In this document: positions 1 to 11,065 of the stretch, in pieces
Layout: every line of letters begins with the position of its first letter
Numbering within the stretch: the stretch's first letter is position 1
Origin: Comamonas testosteroni ATCC 11996
GTDB taxonomy: Bacteria; Pseudomonadota; Gammaproteobacteria; Burkholderiales; Burkholderiaceae_C
Length of the DNA: 64,000 bases
Reading direction: 5' to 3'
Assembly (NCBI RefSeq): GCF_000241525.1
Contig: NZ_AHIL01000038.1
Location: 1 to 64,000, forward strand
Notes under the pieces: generated by a model
Database searches by the model: none
Told to the model about the DNA's origin: nothing
The model's input: only the letters and a program-made list of their open reading frames with translations
Made by a program: the position numbers and the translations under genes

Positions 1-68
1 AAAAACTCTCTGCAAGACAACCTTTTTATCAGTCGCGTTTTGCAGAGACTCGAATTATAGACAGGTTT
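1..68 (-). promoter_or_regulatory. Leftward sigma70-type promoter and hairpin downstream of gltX
   Basis: On the minus strand TTGAAA (78-83, inside the gltX 3' end), an 18-nt spacer and TATAAT (54-59) form a good sigma70-type promoter pointing out of the left window edge. Further left, TCTCTGCAA at 7-15 and TTGCAGAGA at 40-48 can pair across a 24-nt loop and are followed on the minus strand by five T residues, so the same stretch could terminate gltX. The promoter would then drive something beyond the window, perhaps a stable RNA; that target is inferred. Confidence 0.45.
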
Positions 69-1478
69 TTAGCGATTTTTCAAACGCGCGATAACTTTTT
101 CACGTCCAAGCAATTCCAGCACTGCATCGACCGAGGGCGTATGGGCTGTGCCCACGGTCAGAACACGTACGGGCATGGCCAGCACGGGCATCTTCACGCC
201 TTGTGCCTTGAGCAACTCCTTGATCGCAGCCGCAATGGCTTCCTTGGTCCATTCCACGTTTTCCACCACGGCCGCAAATGCATCCAGCACAGGGTTGGCC
301 GCCTCGGTCACATGCTTGGCGTAGTCTTCCGCATTGCGCTCGACGCTGTCCACATAGAAGACCTTGGCCCAGTTGGCCAGATCCACCAGGGTCTCGCAAC
401 GATCCTTGAACAAGGCAGCAATGCGCACCAGACGGTCATCGGCGTCGATCAGGCTCTCGGCTACGCCGGCCTTGATGACAAAGGGCTTGACCAACTGGGC
501 CAGCTCGGCATCGTCCATGGCCTTCAGATGCTGGGCATTGACCCAGCGCAGCTTGGCTTCGTCAAACTGACCGGCACTGCGGCCCAGGTGGTCCAGATTG
601 AACCATTCCAGGAACTGGGCACGGCTGAAGATTTCGTCGTCGCCATGACTCCAGCCCAGGCGAGCCAGATAGTTCACCATGGCATCGGGCAGATAGCCCT
701 CATCGCGGTATTGCGTCACGGCCTTGGCGCCGTTGCGCTTGCTCATCTTCTCGCCTTGCTCGTTGAGCACGGTGGGCAGATGGGCAAAGGTCGGCACGGT
801 GGCGCCCAGCGCCTCAAAGATGTGGATCTGGCGCGGCGTGTTGTTCACATGGTCGTCGCCACGGATGACATGGGTGATGTTCATGTCCATGTCGTCCACG
901 CAGACGCAGAAGTTGTACGTGGGCGTGCCGTCAGGGCGAGCAATCACCAGATCGTCGAGCTCGGAGTTCTGGAACTCGATACGGCCCTTGCACTTGTCGT
1001 CCCAGCCCACCACACCAGTTTGCGGAGTCTTGAAGCGCAGCACGGGCTTCACGCCTTCGGGAATAGCAGGCAGCACTTTGCCCTCCTCGGGGCGCCATGT
1101 GCCGTCATAGCGGGGCTTTTCCTTGGCGGCCATCTGCTTTTCACGCAGCGCATCCAGTTCCTCCATGCTCATATAGCAGGGGTAGACATAGCCCTTTTCC
1201 TGCAGCGTAGCCAGCACTTGCTTGTAGCGATCCATGCGCTGCATCTGGTAGAACGGACCTTCATCGTGGTCCAGTTGCAGCCACTCCATGCCCTCCAGGA
1301 TCACGTCCACGGAAGCCTGGGTGGAACGCTCCAGATCGGTGTCTTCAATGCGCAGCACGAAGTCACCGCCATTGGCGCGCGCAAAGGCCCAGGGGTAGAG
1401 GGCCGAGCGAATATTGCCCAGATGGATGAAGCCCGTGGGCGAAGGGGCAAAGCGAGTGCGAATTTTGTTGTTTGTCAT
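69..1478 (-). CDS. gltX: Glutamyl-tRNA synthetase
   Basis: Class I aminoacyl-tRNA synthetase that charges tRNA-Glu in the cytoplasm; 469 residues, the usual length for a bacterial GluRS. The HIGH-type nucleotide-binding signature is seen in [11 protein letters not shown] (residues 12-22) and the second ATP motif KMSKR at 244-248. The GDDH and NNTPRQ motifs of the catalytic core lie near 207-217, and the C-terminal third is the helical anticodon-binding region. The ATG start is followed directly by the conserved TRFAPSPTG stretch. It is transcribed leftwards and separated from metZ upstream by about 150 nt that contain a GC-rich palindromic element. Nothing in the sequence looks altered. Confidence 0.97.
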   Translation of the reverse strand: MTNNKIRTRFAPSPTGFIHLGNIRSALYPWAFARANGGDFVLRIEDTDLERSTQASVDVILEGMEWLQLDHDEGPFYQMQRMDRYKQVLATLQEKGYVYPCYMSMEELDALREKQMAAKEKPRYDGTWRPEEGKVLPAIPEGVKPVLRFKTPQTGVVGWDDKCKGRIEFQNSELDDLVIARPDGTPTYNFCVCVDDMDMNITHVIRGDDHVNNTPRQIHIFEALGATVPTFAHLPTVLNEQGEKMSKRNGAKAVTQYRDEGYLPDAMVNYLARLGWSHGDDEIFSRAQFLEWFNLDHLGRSAGQFDEAKLRWVNAQHLKAMDDAELAQLVKPFVIKAGVAESLIDADDRLVRIAALFKDRCETLVDLANWAKVFYVDSVERNAEDYAKHVTEAANPVLDAFAAVVENVEWTKEAIAAAIKELLKAQGVKMPVLAMPVRVLTVGTAHTPSVDAVLELLGREKVIARLKNR

Positions 1479-1583
1479 ATCAGAAATCCTTGTACGACAT
1501 TCCCCATGCCAAGGCTGCGGCGCTTGATGCGCGCGCAGTCTCAGTCAGAGATGCCGAGCAAGAGCCGCCTCGCAACGCAGGCA

Positions 1584-1621
1584 CACCCCTTGAGGGGGAA
1601 GGTGCGAAGCGACTCAGGGGG
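1584..1621. repeat. GC-rich palindromic extragenic element
   Basis: Between gltX and metZ the sequence holds a C-run/TTGAG/G-run palindrome (about 1584-1598) followed by GCGAAGCGACTCAGGGGG (604-621 of the second kilobase). The C-tract can pair with either G-tract. I recognise this style of element as common between Comamonadaceae genes, probably acting as a terminator or dispersed palindromic repeat; that recognition is from memory, not computed. Confidence 0.4.
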
Positions 1622-1625
1622 TGTT

Positions 1626-2837
1626 TCACAGCGTATCCAGTCCGCGAGCCAGGTCGACCTTGAGGTCCTCCAGATGCTCAAGACCCACGGAAATACGAAT
1701 CAGACCCTGACCCACGCCAGCAGCCTGACGCTGGTCCTCGGTCAGACGACCATGCGAGGTGCTGGCGGGGTGGGTGATGGTGGTCTTCACATCACCAAGG
1801 TTGGCCGTGATCGAGCACAGACGCGTGCTGTCCACCACATGGAAGGCATTGGCACGCAGTTGCTCGGCACCCTCGCCCACCACGTCGAACGCCAGCACGG
1901 CACCGCCCAAGCCGTTTTGCTGGCGCATGGCCAGCTCGTGCTGAGGATGGCTCTTGAGGCCCGGGTAGTACACACGCGCCACCTTGGGATGGGCTTCCAG
2001 CCAGGCGGCAAACTCCAGCGCCGCAGCGCTTTGCGCCTTGACGCGCAAAGCCAGGGTTTCCAGGCCCTTCATCACCGTCCAGGCGTTGTAGGGCGCGATG
2101 TTCAGACCGCCGCTGCGCAAGAAGGTGCCCATGACCTTGTCCACGAGGGCGATGGTGCCGCAGACCGCACCGGCCATAACGCGGCCCTGGCCGTCGAGGA
2201 ACTTGGTGCCCGAGTGCACGACGAGGTCGGCACCGAACTTCACGGGCTGCTGCAGCACGGGAGTGGCGAAGCTGTTGTCCACGGCCAGCAGTGCGTTGTT
2301 GGCGTGTGCCAGCTCGGCCAATGCGGCGATGTCGCAGAGATCGGTCAACGGGTTGGTGGGCGTCTCGGCAAACAGCATGCGCGTGTTGGGCTTGATGGCC
2401 GCCTTCCAGGCTTCGATATCGGTCTGCGAGACAAACGTGGTTTCCACACCGAAGCGTGCCATCTCGGTTCCCAGCAACTTGATGGTGGAGCCGAACATGG
2501 ACTGCGAGCAGATCACATGATCGCCTGTCTTGAGCGCCGTCAGCGCCACCAGCAAGATGGCCGACATGCCGGTGGAAGTCGCGACCGCACATTCCGTCCC
2601 TTCCATGGCCGCCAGACGCTTTTCAAAACTGGTGACCGTGGGGTTGCTGGTGCGGCTATAGGTGAAGCCCGGCTCTTCATTGGCAAAGCGGCGCGCTGCG
2701 GTAGCCGCATCGGGCTGCACAAAGCTGCTGGTCATGTACAGGGCTTCGCAATGCTCGCCCCACTGGCTGCGCTCGACCGCTTCGCGCACGGCCAGAGTTT
2801 CAGGATGCAAACCTTCGGGTAATGTCTTGTTGGTCAC
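1626..2837 (-). CDS. metZ: O-succinylhomoserine sulfhydrylase
   Basis: PLP enzyme of the Cys/Met metabolism family that makes homocysteine from O-succinylhomoserine and sulphide. The PLP-lysine motif [13 protein letters not shown] is present, as are the TSNPT and SMFGST motifs. The frame stays open to a TTG at 2891. I favour the GTG at 2837, which gives [18 protein letters not shown] and a family-typical 403 residues, but a GTG at 2870 is also possible. The TKFLDGQG variant with a short active-site loop points to MetZ rather than MetB or MetC, though these families are easily confused. It lies downstream of purF on the same strand, as is common in betaproteobacteria. Confidence 0.9.
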   Translation of the reverse strand: MTNKTLPEGLHPETLAVREAVERSQWGEHCEALYMTSSFVQPDAATAARRFANEEPGFTYSRTSNPTVTSFEKRLAAMEGTECAVATSTGMSAILLVALTALKTGDHVICSQSMFGSTIKLLGTEMARFGVETTFVSQTDIEAWKAAIKPNTRMLFAETPTNPLTDLCDIAALAELAHANNALLAVDNSFATPVLQQPVKFGADLVVHSGTKFLDGQGRVMAGAVCGTIALVDKVMGTFLRSGGLNIAPYNAWTVMKGLETLALRVKAQSAAALEFAAWLEAHPKVARVYYPGLKSHPQHELAMRQQNGLGGAVLAFDVVGEGAEQLRANAFHVVDSTRLCSITANLGDVKTTITHPASTSHGRLTEDQRQAAGVGQGLIRISVGLEHLEDLKVDLARGLDTL

Positions 2838-3137
2838 AATCGTCAAATCCAGATGGTTGGTACTGGTCACGAGTTCGCTGCAGACCGCCAATCAGGCCTG
2901 CAGGCTTGCTGCTCCACCAGCTCGACCGGCGCAGCACAAGCCATGCCGGTCTTTGAATATGCTTTGCTCGCACATCATGAAATTGGAGTCAAATCAACCT
3001 CAAACGCTTGATGTGCATACGTTGCCAGCTCACTTTTAAAGAGCATACCAACCGCATAGCTCTGCCATTGTCCTCCCGAATGAAAAGGGTTGCCTAAGCA
3101 ACCCTTTCCGACTCGGTCATTCGCTGCGCTTTAACGC
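2838..3137. other. metZ/purF intergenic region
   Basis: About 300 nt between the purF stop and the preferred metZ start. It contains the purF terminator hairpin near 3084-3107 and then AT-richer sequence (2980-3060) that may hold the metZ promoter. I see no convincing SAM riboswitch fold, MetR box or small gene here. Confidence 0.5.
3083..3107 (-). terminator. Terminator after purF
   Basis: A perfect 10-bp stem AAAGGGTTGC (3084-3093)/GCAACCCTTT (3098-3107) closes a CTAA loop about 30 nt beyond the purF stop. On the minus strand the stem runs into a short T-tract. Confidence 0.7.
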
Positions 3138-4646
3138 TCAGCTTTCCTGAGCATTGGGCAGGGACAGGCGCGAAGTGTCTTCGCTCTCCTCTTCGCTGCC
3201 GCGGTTGCGGCCTTCGTTGAGCGCCGTCACCTCTTCATCGGAAATATCGCCGGTGATATAGATGCCGTCGAAACACGAGGCCTCGAAGCCGCTCACCTGA
3301 GCATTGATCTTGCCCACGGCCTGCTTCATGGCTTCCACGTCCTGATAGATCAGCGCGTCGCAGCCGATGACCTGTCGAATTTCCTCGACCGTACGGCCGT
3401 GAGCCACCAGCTCGGAGCGCGTGGGCATGTCGATGCCATACACGTTGGGGTGACGCACGGGAGGCGCAGCGGACGCCAGATACACCTTGTTAGCACCGGC
3501 ATCACGCGCCATCTGCACGATTTCCTTGGAAGTGGTGCCGCGCACGATGGAGTCATCGACCAGCAGCACATTGCGGCCCTTGAACTCGCTGCTGATGGCA
3601 TTGAGCTTCTGGCGCACCGACTTCTTGCGCGCGCCCTGGCCGGGCATGATGAAGGTACGGCCCACATAGCGGTTCTTCACAAAACCTTCGCGATAGGGCT
3701 TGCCCAACAACTGGGCCAGTTGCATGGCGCTGGGGCGGCTCGATTCGGGGATGGGAATCACCGCATCGATTTCATTGGGAGGCACCATGGAGATCACGCG
3801 CTTGGCCAGCGTCTCACCCATGTTCAGGCGAGCCTGATAGACCGAGATGCCGTCCATGGTGGAGTCGGGACGTGCCAGATACACATACTCGAACACGCAG
3901 GGATTGAGCTGGGTCTTTTCAGCGCATTGCTGGCTCTCGACGCGGCCGTCGTTGTGCACAAAGATCGCTTCGCCGGGAGCGATGTCGCGCTCGAACTGAT
4001 GGGTCGTACCTTCCAGCGCCACGGACTCGCTGGCCAGCATGATGGTGCCATCATTGCCGCGGCCCATGCACAGCGGACGGATGCCGAAGGGATCGCGGAA
4101 GGCCAGCAGGCCGTAGCCGGCGATCAGAGCGATCACGGCGTAGGAGCCCTTGATGCGCTTGTGCACCGCACGCACGGCCTTGAAGATTTCCTCGCTCTGC
4201 AGCGGCGCGCCGCTGGAGGCGCGACCGATCTCGTGCGCCAGCACGTTGAGCAGGACTTCGGAGTCGCTTTCGGTGTTGGTGTGGCGGTGATCGGTATCCG
4301 CCAGTTCGCGGCGCAGCTGCTTGGCATTGGTGAGATTGCCGTTGTGCACCATGACGATACCGAAGGGCGCATTCACGTAGAAGGGCTGAGCCTCTTCCTC
4401 GCTGGAGGCATTGCCCGCCGTGGGGTAACGCACCTGACCCAGACCCACATCACCGGGCAGAGCACGCATATTGCGGGTGCGGAACACATCCTTCACCATG
4501 CCCTTGGCCTTGTGCATGAAGAACTTGCGTTCCTGCTGGGTCACGATGCCGGCTGCATCCTGCCCACGGTGCTGCAGCAGCAGCAAAGCGTCATAAATCA
4601 GCTGATTCACGGGTGTGGTGCTCACCACACCAACGATTCCACACAT
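3138..4646 (-). CDS. purF: Amidophosphoribosyltransferase
   Basis: First committed step of purine synthesis: PRPP plus glutamine gives phosphoribosylamine. The start is set by MCGIVGVV, because Cys2 is the N-terminal nucleophile of the class II glutaminase domain; the frame extends further upstream but that part is not conserved-looking. The product is 502 residues. The glutaminase domain covers roughly 2-240, with HRGQDAAG at 26-33, and the phosphoribosyltransferase PRPP loop VLLVDDSIVRGTTS is at 360-373. It lies about 196 nt downstream of cvpA, the same pairing as cvpA-purF in enterobacteria, and has its own terminator. Confidence 0.97.
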   Translation of the reverse strand: MCGIVGVVSTTPVNQLIYDALLLLQHRGQDAAGIVTQQERKFFMHKAKGMVKDVFRTRNMRALPGDVGLGQVRYPTAGNASSEEEAQPFYVNAPFGIVMVHNGNLTNAKQLRRELADTDHRHTNTESDSEVLLNVLAHEIGRASSGAPLQSEEIFKAVRAVHKRIKGSYAVIALIAGYGLLAFRDPFGIRPLCMGRGNDGTIMLASESVALEGTTHQFERDIAPGEAIFVHNDGRVESQQCAEKTQLNPCVFEYVYLARPDSTMDGISVYQARLNMGETLAKRVISMVPPNEIDAVIPIPESSRPSAMQLAQLLGKPYREGFVKNRYVGRTFIMPGQGARKKSVRQKLNAISSEFKGRNVLLVDDSIVRGTTSKEIVQMARDAGANKVYLASAAPPVRHPNVYGIDMPTRSELVAHGRTVEEIRQVIGCDALIYQDVEAMKQAVGKINAQVSGFEASCFDGIYITGDISDEEVTALNEGRNRGSEEESEDTSRLSLPNAQES

Positions 4647-4842
4647 AGTTGCGTTCCATCTGTTCGCGAAAGTCACCCTTCGCCACACTCGCCTGCTTCG
4701 CCACCCATTGGCTAGCCTGCGCTTTGATATCCGGCATGGCGGATCACGCCAACACCAAACTCTCGTCGGCACCCACTGCGTTTTACAGCAAGCGCCTTAG
4801 CCACTTTCAACCCTTAGGTAAATTGCGGCGAAAAATTTCGCT

Positions 4843-5340
4843 TCAAGAGGAAGCCTTGGGCAGATACTGCCCCCACTCCTCTGGCAGAGCAGGCAGCGCC
4901 CAGCCCAGCGCCTCGGTCAACCAGGGCGCCAGCACCGAGTCCTGCCACCACAAAGCCTTGTGCAATGGCGTGTACTGGATCACCAGAGCCAGCACCAGCA
5001 GCAGCAGGCCACCGCGCAGGACACCGAACAAGGCGCCCAGTGTGCGATCCACAGGCCTCAGACCCACGGCCTCAATCAGCTGCTTGGACAGCCAGGAGAT
5101 CACACCCCAGGCAAACATGGACCCCACCAGCAGCAGCACAAAGCCCGCCGCATAACGCAGTTGCATGTCCCAGCCGTCCAGCGGCAGCCATACCGCCACC
5201 TCTTGCGCCCAGGTCCGCGCGACCACGAAGGCCACCAGCCAGCCCAGCAAAGACAGGACTTCATAGACCAGACCGCGCCAAGCCCCCAGCAACATGGAGC
5301 CCAGCACAACGACCACAAAAATCCAGTCAAGCGTGCTCAT
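4843..5340 (-). CDS. cvpA: CvpA family membrane protein
   Basis: Inner-membrane protein of the colicin V production family, 165 residues, with about four hydrophobic helices (LDWIFVVVVLGSMLLG, LSLLGWLVAFVVA, YAAGFVLLLVGSMFAWGV and GLLLLVLALVI). The sequence is preceded by a TTG codon, but the ATG at 5340 giving MSTLDWIF is the natural start. It is located between the SPOR-domain gene (28-nt gap) and purF, the classical folC-dedD-cvpA-purF order. The molecular role of CvpA is poorly defined; envelope or purine-linked roles have been suggested in E. coli. Confidence 0.92.
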   Translation of the reverse strand: MSTLDWIFVVVVLGSMLLGAWRGLVYEVLSLLGWLVAFVVARTWAQEVAVWLPLDGWDMQLRYAAGFVLLLVGSMFAWGVISWLSKQLIEAVGLRPVDRTLGALFGVLRGGLLLLVLALVIQYTPLHKALWWQDSVLAPWLTEALGWALPALPEEWGQYLPKASS

Positions 5341-5368
5341 CAATCAAACCGTTGCCGGAAAACCGGTC

Positions 5369-6319
5369 TCAAGCCTTGAACACCGAGGCGGGCAAGCCCA
5401 GTGCTTTGGCCCTGGCGGCAGCCTTCTCGGCTTCCTCGCGGCTCTTGAAAGGCCCCATGCGAACACGTGTGCGCTTGCCGTCCTTGGTATCCACGGTCTG
5501 GGTAAAGGCTCCGGCACCAAGCTTGCCCTTGATTTCGTTGGCCTTGCCGACTTCGGCAAAGGCGCCGATCTGAACGATAAAGCGCTCGTTAGTCGCTGCT
5601 GCCTCCTTGGCCGGAGCAGCTTCCGAAGTACTGCGCCCCTCCAGCAATGCACGGGCACGGGCGGCCTCGTCCACCTTAGGTGCTTCAGGCTTGTGCTTGG
5701 GCTCGGGTTTGGCTTCCGGCTTCTTGATCTCGGGTTTGACCTCTGGCTTGACCTCGGCCTTGGACTTTTCGGGCTTGGGCTCCGGTTTGCGCTCAGGCTT
5801 TACCTCGGGTTTGGGCTGAGGTTTGACTTCTGGTTTGGGCTCGGGCTTGACCTGGGATGCCACCGCAGCGGCTGTGCCGACGGCAGCCGCAGTGACCGCA
5901 GCCCCGACCACCGGAGCAGTAGGCGCCACAGTCGCCGTCGCTGAAGCTGCAGGCCTGGCCGAGGGTGCAAGTACTTCTTCGCCGTCATCCAGAGAAGCAT
6001 TGGCAGCAACACGCCCTGATGGTGCGGCCGTCTGGCTCGCCACCTGGGTGCCAGGCACGACCTCGGGGGCCGAATTGGCCTGATCGGGAATTTCAATCGG
6101 GATATTGACCGGAATGGGACGTGGCTGCGTGTCGAACAGCAGCGGGAAGCCCACCACACCGATCAGCACCAGCACGGCCGCCCCGATGAGGCGATGACGC
6201 GCGCGGCGGCGCATGGCTTCCACGCTTTCGCCCTGGGCCAGGCGACTGGGGCGCTTGGCTCCGGCCACGGACTCGGCTTCGTCTTTTTTGCCAGGCCAAC
6301 GGAAATTGAAAAATGCCAT
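5369..6319 (-). CDS. SPOR-domain inner-membrane protein (DedD-like) with K/P/E-rich linker
   Basis: 316-residue bitopic protein. A basic cytoplasmic N-terminus precedes one transmembrane helix (about 43-62). A long periplasmic linker follows, of which roughly 150-215 is a tandem run of EPKP, EVKP and ERKP units. The C-terminal SPOR domain (about 240-316, starting at RFIVQIGAFAEVGKANE) would bind glycan strands denuded of stem peptides at the septum. It occupies the position of dedD between folC and cvpA, which supports a cell-division role. The repeat-rich linker is longer than in E. coli DedD and is probably length-variable between strains. Confidence 0.85.
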   Translation of the reverse strand: MAFFNFRWPGKKDEAESVAGAKRPSRLAQGESVEAMRRRARHRLIGAAVLVLIGVVGFPLLFDTQPRPIPVNIPIEIPDQANSAPEVVPGTQVASQTAAPSGRVAANASLDDGEEVLAPSARPAASATATVAPTAPVVGAAVTAAAVGTAAAVASQVKPEPKPEVKPQPKPEVKPERKPEPKPEKSKAEVKPEVKPEIKKPEAKPEPKHKPEAPKVDEAARARALLEGRSTSEAAPAKEAAATNERFIVQIGAFAEVGKANEIKGKLGAGAFTQTVDTKDGKRTRVRMGPFKSREEAEKAAARAKALGLPASVFKA

Positions 6320-6377
6320 GAGTGAGGACTTGTTGAGGCCCGCCGACCGACAGAAGCCTGGGCGGCAGACCGCTGAC

Positions 6378-7703
6378 TCAGTGAGCCAGGTGTTTGGCGT
6401 TCAGACGAGGCGTGCCGTTTTGCAACACTCCGCCCACGGTGAAGAACGATCCAAAGACCACGATTCTATCAGCCGCCTCCGTTGCCGCGACTGCGGCATC
6501 CAGGGCCTGCTGGGGATTGGCAAAGGTCTGCATGCTCACATCTTTGCGGATCACGCCTTGGGCCTGCAGCTGCTGCAGCTTGGCCTTGAGGTTTTCCGCA
6601 GAATCCGCACGCGGCGTAGGCAGATCGGTAAAGTACCAGCGGTCGACCAGCGGCCCCACCTTGGTGAGCATGGGCTCCCAGTCCTTGTCGGCCATGGCGC
6701 CGAATACGGCATGCGTAGTCGGGAAGTAGCCCATGGCATCGAGATTCGCCGTGAGCGCCGCCACCGAGTGCGGGTTGTGCGCCACATCCAGCACCAGCGT
6801 GGGCTGACCGGGAACGATCTGGAAGCGACCGGGCAGCTCCACCATGGACAAGCCCGTGCGCACGGCCTGCGCCGTCACCGGCAGCTTGCCGCGAATGGCT
6901 TCATAGGCGGCCAGCACACCGGAGGCATTCATCAGCTGATTGGCGCCACGCAGCGCCGGATAGGCCAGCCCCGCATAACGGCGACCACGACCGGCCCAGC
7001 CCCATTGCTGCTTGTCTCCGTCGTAGTTGAAATCCTTGCCGAAGCGCCAGAGGTCGGCACCGATTTCGGCCGCGTGATCGATCACGCTTTGCGGCGGCAC
7101 CGGGTCGCTGACGATGACGGGACGACCGGCGCGCATGATGCCGGCTTTTTCTCGGCCAATGCTTTCACGGTCCGGCCCCAGCAGCTCCATGTGATCGAGA
7201 TCGATGCTGGTGATGATGGCGCAGTCGGCATCGATGATGTTGGTGGCATCGAGCCGGCCTCCCAGACCCACTTCCAGAATCGCCACATCCAGCCTGGACA
7301 GGCTCATGAGGCGCAATATCGCCAGCGTGGTGAACTCGAAGTAAGTGAGTGCAACCTCTTTACCGTCCTTGACCCTGGCCTGCTCCACCGCCTCGAAATG
7401 CGGGATCAGTTCTTCGGCCTTGACGATCTCGCCGCCCACACGGCAGCGCTCTTCAAAGTGAACCAGATGCGGCGAGGTATATACACCGGGGCGAAAGCCG
7501 GACTGCAGTGCCACGGCCTCCAGCATGGCACAGGTCGAACCCTTGCCATTAGTGCCGGCCACCGTGATGACGGGGCAGTCGAATTGCAGGCCCATGCGCT
7601 GTGCGACTTCACGCACGCGATCCAGACCCAGGGCGATGTTCTGGGGATGCAGGCGCTCGCAATAAGCCAGCCAAGCATCCAAGGTGGGAAATATGGTGTG
7701 CAT
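6378..7703 (-). CDS. folC: Dihydrofolate synthase / folylpolyglutamate synthase
   Basis: Mur-ligase-family ATP-dependent enzyme that adds glutamate to dihydropteroate and extends the polyglutamate tail of folates. 441 residues. The P-loop VAGTNGKGSTCAM lies at 48-60, and GLGGRLDATN, the folate-binding Mur-ligase motif, near residue 147. The C-terminal domain carries LVLDVAHNPHS. The start MHTIFPTLDAWLAY fits the family. It is the first gene of the leftward folC-SPOR-cvpA-purF series and diverges from the YffB-like gene across a 100-nt promoter region. Confidence 0.95.
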   Translation of the reverse strand: MHTIFPTLDAWLAYCERLHPQNIALGLDRVREVAQRMGLQFDCPVITVAGTNGKGSTCAMLEAVALQSGFRPGVYTSPHLVHFEERCRVGGEIVKAEELIPHFEAVEQARVKDGKEVALTYFEFTTLAILRLMSLSRLDVAILEVGLGGRLDATNIIDADCAIITSIDLDHMELLGPDRESIGREKAGIMRAGRPVIVSDPVPPQSVIDHAAEIGADLWRFGKDFNYDGDKQQWGWAGRGRRYAGLAYPALRGANQLMNASGVLAAYEAIRGKLPVTAQAVRTGLSMVELPGRFQIVPGQPTLVLDVAHNPHSVAALTANLDAMGYFPTTHAVFGAMADKDWEPMLTKVGPLVDRWYFTDLPTPRADSAENLKAKLQQLQAQGVIRKDVSMQTFANPQQALDAAVAATEAADRIVVFGSFFTVGGVLQNGTPRLNAKHLAH

Positions 7704-7803
7704 ACTGGGCGCTATTGTCGCCCACTGTCAGAGGCCCTATGGCTGCCGGCACTTGGCAAATGCGTTACATCTGACTCCAACCGTTTCACCGATACCGAAC
7801 ACC

Positions 7804-8166
7804 ATGAGCATGATCACCACCGTCTACGGCATCCCCAACTGCGACACTGTCAAGAAAGCACGCAGCTGGCTCAGTGAGCAAGGTATTACTTACCAGTTCC
7901 ACGACTTCAAGAAGCAAGGCGTTCCCGCCGAGCGCCTGCCCCAGTGGATGCAGGCCGTGGGCTGGGAAAAGCTGCTCAACCGCCAGGGCACAACCTGGCG
8001 CAAGCTCGATGAAGAAACCAGGAATAGTGCCGTGGATGCGCCCAGTGCTGCCGCCGTAATGCAGGAGCACGCCAGCACCATTAAGCGCCCCGTGGTGGAG
8101 TGGGCCGATGGGACAATCACCGTTGGCTTCAAGGCCGATGACTGGAATGCGACGCGAAGCGCCTGA
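7804..8166 (+). CDS. ArsC/Spx-family thioredoxin-fold protein (YffB-like)
   Basis: 120-residue protein of the arsenate reductase-like family. The motif GIPNCDTVKKA places Cys13 at the N-terminus of the first helix, as in E. coli YffB. KKQGVP and the later IKRPVVEW segment, with the cis-Pro region, are also conserved. The frame is open upstream, but ATG 7804 (MSMITTVYGIPNCD) or the ATG two codons later is the sensible start. YffB proteins resemble glutathione-dependent thiol reductases; true arsenate reduction is not implied, and no ars genes are nearby. Confidence 0.85.
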   Translation: MSMITTVYGIPNCDTVKKARSWLSEQGITYQFHDFKKQGVPAERLPQWMQAVGWEKLLNRQGTTWRKLDEETRNSAVDAPSAAAVMQEHASTIKRPVVEWADGTITVGFKADDWNATRSA

Positions 8167-8285
8167 GCAACCGCTCACATTCACACATTGCTTTACCTAG
8201 TTTTACGGAGCTGAGCGCTGGTATTTACGCTGATCCCCTAAACTTTTTGGTGATCTGATGCGTTAAAGCTTCAGAGACAGGAGAG

Positions 8286-9047
8286 ATGTTGATGAAAACC
8301 CTGGCAGTTTTGACTTTGACCGCCGTGGCCGCCACCGGGGCCTATGCCCAGGAGCGAGGCCGCGTGCTGTCCTCGACCCCCATTACCCAGCAGGTCGCCG
8401 TGCCGCAGCAGGTCTGCAGCGACCAGCCGGTGGCGGTCGCTCCTCGCCCCACCGGTGCAGGTGCCGTGGTCGGAGCCATTGCCGGCGGCCTGATAGGCAA
8501 TGCCATAGGCGGCGGCGGCGGCCGTGCAGCAGCCACGGCAGCCGGCGTGGTAGGCGGTGCCATGCTGGGCAATCAGGCCGAAGCCTCCGGCCCCGTGCAG
8601 TACCAGAACATGCGCCAGTGCAGCACGCAGACCTTCTACCAGAACCGCACCGTGGGCTACAACGTGACCTATGAGTACAACGGTCGCAGCTACACCACGC
8701 AGACCGCCAGCCCGCCCGGCCAATGGATTGCACTGAATGTGCAGCCCGTGGCCAACGACCCGGTCTACAGCAACGACGGCTACTACAGCACCCAGACGGC
8801 TCCTCAGGGCGCCTACAGCACCAGCTACCCGCAGAATTACGACAGCGGCTACTACGCCCCTCAGCCCGTGGCGCCCACTTATTCAGTAGGCTCGACCTAT
8901 TCGGCCTCTGACTATGTGGCACCGCTGCTGATCGGCGCTGCCATCGGTGCAGGCGCCTACTACGCCACCCGTCCCAGCCACTACTACCGACCCGGCTACC
9001 GTCCGGGTTGGCACGGCGGACATGGCGGCCACGGCTGGCGCCGCTGA
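8286..9047 (+). CDS. Glycine-zipper 2TM outer-membrane-type protein
   Basis: 253-residue exported protein. Residues 1-22 form a Sec signal peptide (MKTLAVLTLTAVAATGAYA; the second in-frame ATG at 8292 is an equally good start). A glycine-zipper pair of hydrophobic helices lies at about 57-100, as in the 17-kDa surface antigen family. A Tyr/Ser/Gln-rich middle is followed by another hydrophobic stretch, APLLIGAAIGAGAYYAT, and a Gly/His-rich tail. The function is unknown; related proteins sit in the outer membrane and are often stress-induced. A terminator follows. Confidence 0.75.
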   Translation: MLMKTLAVLTLTAVAATGAYAQERGRVLSSTPITQQVAVPQQVCSDQPVAVAPRPTGAGAVVGAIAGGLIGNAIGGGGGRAAATAAGVVGGAMLGNQAEASGPVQYQNMRQCSTQTFYQNRTVGYNVTYEYNGRSYTTQTASPPGQWIALNVQPVANDPVYSNDGYYSTQTAPQGAYSTSYPQNYDSGYYAPQPVAPTYSVGSTYSASDYVAPLLIGAAIGAGAYYATRPSHYYRPGYRPGWHGGHGGHGWRR

Positions 9048-9079
9048 TCCGAGTCGATCCGGCCTTGCAGGCCGCCCAG

Positions 9080-9106
9080 GAGCCCCGTCACGGGGCTCTT
9101 GTTTTT
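9080..9106 (+). terminator. Rho-independent terminator
   Basis: An 8-bp stem GAGCCCCG (9080-9087)/CGGGGCTC (9091-9098) with a TCA loop is followed by TTGTTTTT, about 30 nt after the glycine-zipper gene. Confidence 0.85.
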
Positions 9107-9196
9107 CCTGCCTTTGCCGGGCATTCGCGCAGGTGCAAATCCCGTGGCCTAAAATCAATGCTTTTGATCTTCGACCACGCACAGCGTATCTCCTCC

Positions 9197-10958
<1,762 letters not shown>

Positions 10959-10974
10959 TTCGGTCCGCGCCCAC

Positions 10975-11005
10975 AAAAAAGCCGCTGCAGTGCAGCGGCT
11001 TTTTT
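10975..11005. terminator. Bidirectional terminator between argG and the LapA-like gene
   Basis: AAAAAA, then the 19-nt palindrome GCCGCTGCAGTGCAGCGGC (10981-10999), then TTTTTT. It serves argG on the plus strand and the convergent LapA-like gene on the minus strand. Confidence 0.92.
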
Positions 11006-11040
11006 CATGCCGAACATGCCTTAATCACCTGTGGAAAAAG

Positions 11041-11057
11041 GCTTACAGCTATCAATA
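11041..11057 (+). repeat. Degenerate copy of the CAGCTATCA intergenic motif
   Basis: GCTTACAGCTATCAATA just beyond the argG terminator shares the CAGCTATCA core with the copies at 9586 and 21435. Confidence 0.4.
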
Positions 11058-11065
11058 CTGCAGCA

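Noticed and set aside
141..2822. An 893-codon open frame on the plus strand opposite gltX and metZ
   Set aside because: Both genes on the minus strand are unmistakable. The plus-strand reading is low-complexity (His/Gly/Gln-rich), a by-product of third-position GC bias.
2838..3060. A SAM-responsive riboswitch ahead of metZ
   Set aside because: The region has no pseudoknot-forming or kink-turn pattern that I can recognise.
3138..4772. The longer 544-codon reading of purF
   Set aside because: Cys2 of MCGIVG must be exposed by removal of the initiator Met for glutaminase activity, so the start is 4646.
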